Shown here piece after piece: positions 6,471 to 11,510 of a stretch of 11,510 nt of DNA (the stretch's first letter is position 1; the number at the start of each line of letters is the position of its first letter). Made by a program: the position numbers and the translations under genes. Source of the DNA: Chloroflexota bacterium (GTDB taxonomy: Bacteria > Chloroflexota > FW602-bin22 > JACPRP01); assembly GCA_016210495.1 (NCBI GenBank), contig JACQUC010000142.1, positions 1 to 11,510 on the forward strand, written 5' to 3'. Under the pieces are notes generated by a model. The model was given only the letters and a program-made list of their open reading frames with translations. It made no database searches and had not been told where the DNA came from.

Positions 6471-7148
6471 TCCGCCGGCTAGAGGCTTCTTGTTTGTAGA
6501 TGAATCTGGTGACATTGGCCTGGGGACCGGTGGGATGGGAGTACCCCCTACTACTTGGTTTTCGGTCTCCACGTTGCCGATACAACTTACAAACACGTTA
6601 TGGAACATCTCACTAACTACCGCTACTACTACGGCGTGACCAAGGAACTGAAATCCGCGAAGCAGCAGAAGATGTCGCCGCAGCGCAGGCTCCTCATCCA
6701 GGGTCTTGCAGCGTGTGCTAACGAAGGCTTGATGGCTTGTAGTTGCGTTTTCTTAAGGAAGCACGAGTATACCGGCCCGTACCTGCACCCACACTCCTAT
6801 GGCGGCAGGCAACCTGTCCGTTTTAGAAACTTCGTGCTTAAGCAATTGCTTTACTTCCATTTTGCTTCCGCAACTTTTGAGACCGAGGAACGCGAGCTAG
6901 TCCTGGATCGCTTTGAGATGTCGCTGGACGACCGGCTCAACCTCGAGGAGTACATCCGCAATGACTATGAACTGCCGGCGTTCAAACATATAACGCACGC
7001 CGACTCAATCTACGTCGAGATGCTTCAAGTGACGGATATGTTAGCCGGCCCATTCAAGGAGGTTGCCCTGCAGTTGGCTGACGATGAACTCAAAGAAGCG
7101 CTGGCTTTCGTAAGAGTGAAGGACATTACTTTTGTTGGAAAGCGATGA
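6463..7148 (+). pseudogene. DUF3800-family protein, interrupted by a frameshift
   Basis: The first part (ATG 6463) gives GFLFVDESGDIGLGTGG, the N-terminal DESGD signature of DUF3800 proteins. The C-terminal part, in the next frame to the TGA at 7146-7148, ends with EMLQVTDMLAGPFKE, the family's conserved (L)Q.(A/T)D..AG motif. The frames can be joined by adding one C to the C5 run at 6544-6548, giving GVPPYYLVFGLHVADTTY; the restored product would be about 228 residues. A -1 slip on the C-run would do the same. The ATG overlaps the last 8 bases of murG, suggesting translational coupling; GGAGG lies 12 bases upstream. The family is uncharacterised, has an RNase H-like appearance in its Asp motifs, and is often seen near mobile or defence genes. 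Base composition looks less GC-rich than murG, consistent with transfer. Sequencing error, a true pseudogene and programmed slippage remain possible. Confidence 0.7.
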
Positions 7149-7187
7149 AAAAGGGGGATCGGCGTCCACTGGGGACACCCACCCCCC
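7148..7187 (-). terminator. Rho-independent terminator for the - strand kinase unit
   Basis: Read on the - strand, a GGGGGG run (7182-7187) pairs with CCCCC (7153-7157); a nested GTCC/GGAC pair lies inside; TTTTT follows immediately (complement of 7148-7152). It is about 130 bases beyond the kinase stop codon. The U-tract overlaps the last base of the DUF3800 stop codon on the other strand. The gap 7149-7315 otherwise shows no gene and no clear + strand terminator. Confidence 0.5.
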
Positions 7188-7315
7188 AATAACTATCTTT
7201 GGAGCTTAACGTACGCCACTATGATACCAGGTCAGGTCGCAGGAATCAAGTGTTTTCGGCCCCAAATCGATCGGGATTCTTATTCTGACGGAATTGAGCG
7301 GCGTCGAGAATGCAA

Positions 7316-8749
7316 TCACTCGCAAGTTGCCAGCGACACGTAGAAGGTGCTTCCCTTGCCCAGCTCGCTCTCGACCCAGATGCGTCCGCCGTGCGCCTCG
7401 ATCAGCATCCTGGCGATGAAGAGACCCAGGCCTAACCCTTCTGTCTCGCGATGACCTTTGGCCCTGTAGAACCGGTCGAATATGCGAGGCAGGTCGTCGG
7501 GGCTTATCCCGGTACCGGAGTCGCTTACCGAAACCCTGACCTCATTCTCTCGTGCCTCTGCCTTGAAGAGGACTTCAGTTTCGCGAGGAGAGTACTTCAG
7601 CGCATTGGTGAGCAGGTTGATCAAGACCCGTTCCAGGCGATCCGGGTCGGCCAGAACCCGTGGGAGGTCCGCGGGCACCTCTACTCCGACGCGACCGATT
7701 TCCATCGCCCCCGAGCTTCTCGCCAGCATCTCGGCCACAAGGTCTCCCAGCGCGATCGGCCGCAGCTCGAGTGGCATCTGTCCTGCCTCCAGGCGCACCG
7801 ACGTCACAAGATCCTGAAGCATGGCTTCGATCCGTCGTCCGCCGGCAAGAATGGCGTCCGCTCCATCGCGTACCAGGTCCGTCCTGTCCGCGAATCGCTT
7901 GATCACCTGTGCCTGGCCGAGGATGGAAGCGAGAGGGGTGCGCAGATCGTGCGAGATGCTGCGAATGAAATCCTCGCGCTGCTCCTGCAGCTCGTGTAGC
8001 GCAGTGATGTCGGTGAACCCAGCCACACTGCCCAGGACTCGCCCGTCAGAGGAGCGGATCGGCGCTGCGCTCACCGAGGTCCAGATGGTTCCGCCGTCTG
8101 GTGGGTGGAGAACCGTCACTACGCCGTGCACCGTCTCACCCCTCATAGCCCGCTGTACCGGCAGCTCATCGATTGAAAAGGGCTTGCCCGCGGCGGTCTC
8201 GGCGCCCACCAACGCAATTCGTTCCGACAGGGGCAGTTGGAGTTGGGTGAGCGAGTAGCCCAGCATTCTCTCCGCGGCGGGATTCACCCGGACTATGTTC
8301 CCCGTCGAATCATAGATGACTAGCCCGTCCGCGACTGAAGCTATGGTTGCACCCAGTTCTGCCAGCAGCCGCTCGCGCTCCTCCTCTTCCCGCTTATGAA
8401 TGGTCACGTCGCGAGCCCATCCCAGTATGCCCACGACGTGGCCGCTCTGATCTCGGCGTGGCTTGAAGACGCTGTCGTACCAGTACTCCTTCCCCGCTAC
8501 GGTCAACGGCAGCTCGTACCTGATCTCGGCGCCGGTCTCGAGGACGTGGCGCTTGAGGTCGGCAAGCTTCAGCGCCTGCTGTTCGCCAAAGATGTCGCGG
8601 TCCGTTTTGCCGACCAACTGGTCTGCGCTATGCGGTGGCGCGGGATTCTTGATCCATAGATATCGAAGGTCGCGATCCTGGCAAAAGGTGACGTCGGGGG
8701 AGTTGTCGACTATCAGTCGCAGACCTTCATCTGGCTCAGTCGCGGTCAT
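7316..8749 (-). CDS. Soluble two-PAS sensor histidine kinase
   Basis: A 477-residue cytoplasmic sensor kinase with no membrane segment. A first PAS domain (about 8-118, with a PAC-like end GHVVGILGWARDVT) is followed by a second (about 130-250, ending GRVLGSVAGFTDIT). The dimerisation/phosphoacceptor region has SISHDLRTPLASILG with His267. The ATPase domain has the N box around Asn378/Asn382 (NLLTNALKYSP), G1 box DSGTGIS (Asp410), F box FDRFYRAKG, and G2 box GLGLGLFIA (438-446). ATG 8749 is preferred over an upstream in-frame start at 8884 because AAGGTGG precedes it by 4 bases and the upstream 45 residues look non-coding. No response regulator is adjacent, so the partner is elsewhere. The signal could be intracellular redox or a ligand; no haem or flavin motif is diagnostic. 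Confidence 0.9.
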   Translation of the reverse strand: MTATEPDEGLRLIVDNSPDVTFCQDRDLRYLWIKNPAPPHSADQLVGKTDRDIFGEQQALKLADLKRHVLETGAEIRYELPLTVAGKEYWYDSVFKPRRDQSGHVVGILGWARDVTIHKREEEERERLLAELGATIASVADGLVIYDSTGNIVRVNPAAERMLGYSLTQLQLPLSERIALVGAETAAGKPFSIDELPVQRAMRGETVHGVVTVLHPPDGGTIWTSVSAAPIRSSDGRVLGSVAGFTDITALHELQEQREDFIRSISHDLRTPLASILGQAQVIKRFADRTDLVRDGADAILAGGRRIEAMLQDLVTSVRLEAGQMPLELRPIALGDLVAEMLARSSGAMEIGRVGVEVPADLPRVLADPDRLERVLINLLTNALKYSPRETEVLFKAEARENEVRVSVSDSGTGISPDDLPRIFDRFYRAKGHRETEGLGLGLFIARMLIEAHGGRIWVESELGKGSTFYVSLATCE

Positions 8750-8887
8750 GGCCCCACCTTCTTGATGGTATCGCGGCGAACGGAGCACCCGACGTTGCAA
8801 GCGCCCTTCACCAGCCGACCAACCCGCAACCCGCAAGCCAACGCTGGGGACAGCCGGAGCACCTCGAATGTTTTCTAGGCTCAAGGT

Positions 8888-8916
8888 ATGTTAGCATATG
8901 CTCGCCTGAATGACAA
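8888..8916 (-). promoter_or_regulatory. Promoter for the histidine kinase
   Basis: On the - strand TTGTCA (complement of 8911-8916) and TAACAT (complement of 8888-8893) are 17 bp apart, and TGC directly precedes the -10, making it an extended -10. Transcription would start near 8881, leaving about 130 untranslated bases before the ATG at 8749. It lies in the 181-base gap below the stop codon of the secreted protein gene, so the kinase can be expressed independently of it. Confidence 0.5.
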
Positions 8917-8930
8917 GTAGCAGAGATAAC

Positions 8931-10451
8931 CTACTGCCGCTGCTTCTCGATAGCCGCAGTCAGATCCGTTTCAGTCAACTCGGCCGAGCGGCAGAGCCAT
9001 CCAGGGTTGTTCGGACAGTACTGGTTGAAGAAACGACTTCCCTGTACCTGTCCTCGCAGGTCCACAGGCAACAGCACCGGGTCGTTGGTCAGCACGAACT
9101 TCAGGTTGTCGGCCAGCAGTATGCCCCGCGTCACGCGTGCCGCTGGGTTGTTGGGGTCAGGGAACGAGTGCAGGATGCCCCGCTGGAAGCGCTGGTAGAT
9201 GAAGTTGGCGTTGTTGGGGTCACGTGCCGGACGGCTGGTCGGGAAGCCCCATATCTCCAGGGCCACCAGGGCCGGGAAGTCTCCCGCCCGCGCGGCCTCC
9301 TCTCCGGCGGCAAGATAGGACTGCAGGAACTGCACGCTCACCCCTTCGAACGTGTTCGGTACGTTCGCCTGCAAGTGCGCCAGCACCGCTTGGCCGTAGT
9401 TCGGCGTCGTCGGCGGAGGCGCGCTGCCGGCCAGGGCAGCGTCGTGGCCAGGGAAGGTGGCGAAGTTGACCGTGGTGACGGGCAGGACGTCCGGGTCGAG
9501 CAAGTTCATGGGTTTCACGCCGTCGGGGTGCACCCGCAGGACGTGGCGCTGAAAGACCTGCGCCGGAAAGCCGAGGAGGCGGAAGGTGCGGGAGGCGGGG
9601 AAGCCGAAGGTGTCCACGCTGCCGCGGCCCTGAAAGTAGGCCTGAATGGGCTGGCTGTCGATGCAGAAGCCCGTCTCAGGGAAGAAGGGCGCCGTCGGCG
9701 GGCAGAGCCCATCGGTGAGAGGTGGTGGCGGTGTAGGCGTGGGCGCCGGCGTCGGAGTAGGGAGACCTGGCGTGGGCGTCGGGGTAGCCTGACCCGGGAG
9801 GGTAAGCGATATATCGTCCACTGTGGGACCGTCACCGGCGCCAAAGTTCAAACTCGCGAACCTGAGCCGGGTGGTAGCAGCTGTCGCTATCAAGTCTCGT
9901 TCAAAGTACTGCCACCCCATGTTCTGAGCGGAGTGCCCCCCCGGGACGTTAAGGAGGTCCATTCGGAATTCTGGAAGCACCGTGCTCCCGAAGCTGACCT
10001 GCATCCGAATGTCGGCGCCTGCACTGCCTGACTCTGGGGATCCGGACATGGCAAAGCGCAGGCGGTAGATCTGTCCGGGCGTCGTGGGAACGTCCTGGTA
10101 GATCGCGGATGCGTCGAAATCGGACAACACGACCGACTGCTTGCCACTGGCTGCCTGCCAGATGGTTCCAATGTGCCGGATGCCTGGGCCAGGCGCGCTC
10201 GGGTCGACGGTCCAGCCCCCAAAAGTCTCTCCTTTCGCATAAGCTTTGAACAGTTCAGGCGGCAGACCCGTTCGCGGGGTTTCAGCCGGCGGGACCTCGA
10301 AGTCGCCGTTCTGAACGATATTGGCCTGCCCAGCCGCCGGCAGGTACGGCGTGGCGGCTGCCACGGTGGTCAGCAGCACGGCGATCAGTAGACGAGTAAA
10401 GCTCTTTTTGACCCCCCACCCAATCCCCCCTGACACTGGTGATGTTCTCAT
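8931..10451 (-). CDS. Secreted protein with choice-of-anchor-C/DUF642-like domain, Thr-Pro linker and duplicated FGFP module
   Basis: A 506-residue exported protein. Residues 1-43 form a signal peptide (KK at 15-16, hydrophobic 20-33, likely cleavage after AGQA). A jelly-roll-like domain (44-218) has NIVQNGDFE, GGWTVD, IGTIWQAASGKQSVVLS, TTPGQIYRLRF and VDDISL, the pattern of choice-of-anchor-C/DUF642 carbohydrate-binding-like domains. A Thr-Pro-rich linker (219-245) follows. The C-terminal part contains two related modules: FGFPASRTF..VFQRHVLRVHPDG (282-311) and WGFPTSRPA..IYQRFQRGILHSFPD (401-432), a repeated style typical of Chloroflexota surface proteins. Four Cys (250, 263, 479, 487) could form disulfides. 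ATG 10451 is chosen for its strong GGAGGAGG site; a start at 10493 would add 14 polar residues before the signal peptide. It probably acts outside the cell, perhaps in polymer binding; no catalytic motif is seen. Confidence 0.85.
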   Translation of the reverse strand: MRTSPVSGGIGWGVKKSFTRLLIAVLLTTVAAATPYLPAAGQANIVQNGDFEVPPAETPRTGLPPELFKAYAKGETFGGWTVDPSAPGPGIRHIGTIWQAASGKQSVVLSDFDASAIYQDVPTTPGQIYRLRFAMSGSPESGSAGADIRMQVSFGSTVLPEFRMDLLNVPGGHSAQNMGWQYFERDLIATAATTRLRFASLNFGAGDGPTVDDISLTLPGQATPTPTPGLPTPTPAPTPTPPPPLTDGLCPPTAPFFPETGFCIDSQPIQAYFQGRGSVDTFGFPASRTFRLLGFPAQVFQRHVLRVHPDGVKPMNLLDPDVLPVTTVNFATFPGHDAALAGSAPPPTTPNYGQAVLAHLQANVPNTFEGVSVQFLQSYLAAGEEAARAGDFPALVALEIWGFPTSRPARDPNNANFIYQRFQRGILHSFPDPNNPAARVTRGILLADNLKFVLTNDPVLLPVDLRGQVQGSRFFNQYCPNNPGWLCRSAELTETDLTAAIEKQRQ

Positions 10452-10513
10452 TTGTTCCTCCTCCTGAGAAATCGGTCGTGGGATTGTGGGCACGGGCGAT
10501 GGTGATGATGCGG

Positions 10514-10541
10514 ATGTTATTCAGGCCTGCGGTATTGCCAA
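10514..10541 (-). promoter_or_regulatory. Promoter for the secreted protein gene
   Basis: On the - strand TTGGCA (complement of 10536-10541) and TAACAT (complement of 10514-10519) are 16 bp apart. The -10 hexamer is identical to that of the kinase promoter. Transcription would start near 10507, about 56 bases before the ATG at 10451. Confidence 0.45.
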
Positions 10542-10567
10542 TCCTCGGCTCCTGTCAGGGTTGGCAA
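10535..10567. promoter_or_regulatory. Inverted repeat overlapping the -35 box, possible operator
   Basis: Arms TTGCCAATCCT (10535-10545) and AGGGTTGGCAA (10557-10567) pair over 11 positions with one T-G wobble and an 11-base loop. One arm covers the -35 hexamer of the promoter at 10514-10541. No T-run follows on either strand, so a repressor or activator site is more likely than a terminator for the upstream polymerase gene. Confidence 0.4.
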
Positions 10568-10678
10568 AGGACAAAGAAGTAGATACAATCGTAACGCGAG
10601 GCCCGGAGGGAGATTACGGAGATATGAAGGCCCTTTTTGACGAAGCTGGTGCAAGATGTGTGCCAATGGCTGGCCGCT

Positions 10679-11510
10679 CTAATGGAAATCCCTCGACCTG
10701 GGCAACGTGTGCTGCTCCTGCGCACGTAACCGGGGCATCTTGAAGCAGCGCCGTGCCGAGATGTTGGTGACGCCGTTCTGCTTCTGTAGCGTGCCCTCGA
10801 TGATCACGAGCAGCTCGCCGCGCACGATGGGGCGGTACTCCTCGTAAACCTGGGGATTGACGATTATGTTCGCCAGTCCCGTTTCGTCCTCCAGCGTGAT
10901 GAAGACGAACCCCTTGGCCGTGCCTGGGCGCTGCCGGCAGGCCACCAGTCCTGCCACGCGCACCAGGACGCCGTCATGTGTGCACTCCAGCTCGTCGATG
11001 GGCACGACACGCAACCCGTCCAGCCGCGAGCGATAGAACTCCATCACGTGTGTATTTGGAGAGAGGCCCAGTATGAAGTAATCGGCGCTGGCCTGCTCCT
11101 GAATGGACATAGCCGGAAGATCGACGTCGCTGGTGGACGTCATCGGTAGGGGCGGTTCGCGAACCGCCCCTACCGGACGGACCGACCCCACCAGCCGCAG
11201 GGTCTCCGGCAGTTGCCATAGGAGCTGGCGGCGCGGGATACCCAGGCCGTCGAAGGCTCCGACGGAGATCAGGTTCTCGACGGCGTCGCGCTCCAGCCCC
11301 GTCCGCCGGCAGAAGTCCAGCAGGGGCAATTCCGGTAGGGGCGGCTCGCGAACATCTGTTCCAACTAATTTGTAAAGCGCGGCTGATTCGAGGGGCCAAG
11401 CCCCTCTCCCTTTCGCAAAAGGGAGAGGGTGAGGGTGAGGGGTCCCCTGGTGCTTGCTATGTGCCTTAGGCAAATGACTGCTTCCATTCCAGCACACCCT
11501 CACCCTACCC
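10679..11510 (-). CDS. dnaE2: Error-prone DNA polymerase (DnaE2/ImuC), C-terminal part, cut by the window edge
   Basis: The last roughly 275 residues of a DNA polymerase III alpha-type translesion polymerase. Recognisable parts are LDFCRRTGLERDAVENLI...GAFDGLGIPRRQLLW (helix-hairpin-helix region), ADYFILGLSPNTHVMEFYR, and the OB-fold signature RQRPGTAKGFVFITLEDETG followed by ANIIVNPQVYEEYR, which distinguishes DnaE2 from replicative DnaE1. The stop codon is TAG (complement of 10679-10681). The frame is open to the right edge, so no start is assigned; a GTG at 11503 is not credible as a start. The polymerase-like match stops at about 11330. Upstream, the frame reads through palindromic repeats (11333-11353 and 11402-11429) encoding about 60 residues with no polymerase character, and a third palindrome (11144-11175) lies within the gene. 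It may therefore be an intact gene with tolerated insertions, or a truncated remnant. It would act in DNA-damage tolerance, usually with ImuA/ImuB, which are not in the window. Confidence 0.8.
   Translation of the reverse strand, partial: GRVRVCWNGSSHLPKAHSKHQGTPHPHPLPFAKGRGAWPLESAALYKLVGTDVREPPLPELPLLDFCRRTGLERDAVENLISVGAFDGLGIPRRQLLWQLPETLRLVGSVRPVGAVREPPLPMTSTSDVDLPAMSIQEQASADYFILGLSPNTHVMEFYRSRLDGLRVVPIDELECTHDGVLVRVAGLVACRQRPGTAKGFVFITLEDETGLANIIVNPQVYEEYRPIVRGELLVIIEGTLQKQNGVTNISARRCFKMPRLRAQEQHTLPRSRDFH
11144..11175. repeat. Perfect 32-bp palindrome inside the dnaE2 frame
   Basis: The half-site CGGTAGGGGCGGTTCG (11144-11159) is followed directly by its exact complement (11160-11175). 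It has the GGTAGGGGCGG head of the intergenic palindromes. It is translated on the - strand as PVGAVREPPLP, located between the helix-hairpin-helix region and the OB-fold, a stretch of variable length in this polymerase family. Confidence 0.85.
11333..11353. repeat. Truncated second copy of the dnaE2 palindrome
   Basis: These 21 bases match 11144-11164 at 20 positions (C for T at the thirteenth). The right half of the palindrome is missing. On the - strand it encodes VREPPLP, the same heptapeptide as the full copy, directly before the conserved LLDFCRR segment of the polymerase. Confidence 0.75.
11402..11429. repeat. CCCTCTCCC-type hairpin repeat near the right edge
   Basis: CCCTCTCCCTTT (11402-11413) and AAAGGGAGAGGG (11418-11429) form a perfect 12-bp stem with a CGCA loop. 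Further GAGGGTGAGGG (about 11424-11441) and CACCCTCACCCT (11495-11506) face each other across a 50-base spacer, so the whole stretch 11401-11510 seems to be a composite inverted repeat. It is read in the dnaE2 frame as a Pro/His-rich segment (HPHPLPFAKGRG). Confidence 0.7.

Noticed and set aside
8910..10031. 373-codon + strand frame
   Set aside because: Antisense to the secreted protein, with Arg/Gly/Val-rich composition and no domain; the - strand frame has a signal peptide, linker and known domain pattern.
11501..11503. GTG start for dnaE2
   Set aside because: The frame is already open at the window edge, no ribosome binding site is seen, and the following residues are repeat-derived.

Overview
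The window looks like a chromosomal piece of a GC-rich, uncultured bacterium, most plausibly Chloroflexota. Three things point there: a secreted protein whose two globular parts are joined by a Thr-Pro linker, its C-terminal FGFP/YQRF-type modules, and an abundance of short intergenic palindromes of the GTAGGGGC...GCCCCTAC kind. The assignment rests on style of sequence only; no rRNA or marker gene is present. All genes from 397 to 7148 are on the + strand and all genes from 7316 to the right edge are on the - strand, so the halves converge at about 7150-7315.

Left block (1-5205): a consensus sigma-70-type promoter (TTGACA, 17 bp, TATAAT) precedes a 68-residue two-cluster ferredoxin and an AprA/FrdA-like FAD oxidoreductase. 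Two tandem paralogous lipoproteins of the NMT1/THI5-like ABC substrate-binding class follow, each on a long Ala/Pro/Lys/Glu tether. Together they suggest capture of a small molecule outside the membrane and its redox conversion in the cytoplasm. No permease or ATPase gene is in the window and the substrate cannot be read from the sequence. Every gap in this block carries palindromic or inverted repeats.

Middle block (5206-7315): a MurG-family glycosyltransferase with altered motif residues has its own extended -10 promoter. A DUF3800-family gene overlaps its last 8 bases, and that gene is broken by an apparent one-base loss in a C5 run. A hairpin with a U-tract, reading leftward, ends the convergent - strand unit.

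Right block (7316-11510, - strand): a soluble two-PAS histidine kinase without an adjacent response regulator; a secreted choice-of-anchor-C-like protein with a promoter overlapped by an inverted repeat; and the C-terminal part of an error-prone DNA polymerase DnaE2 that runs off the right edge. The polymerase reading frame contains a perfect 32-bp palindrome, a truncated second copy and a different hairpin repeat, all read through without a stop.

The most unusual signals are the palindromic elements inside the dnaE2 frame, the family of palindromes with a constant outer stem and changing interior, and the ferredoxin/flavoprotein/twin-lipoprotein module.
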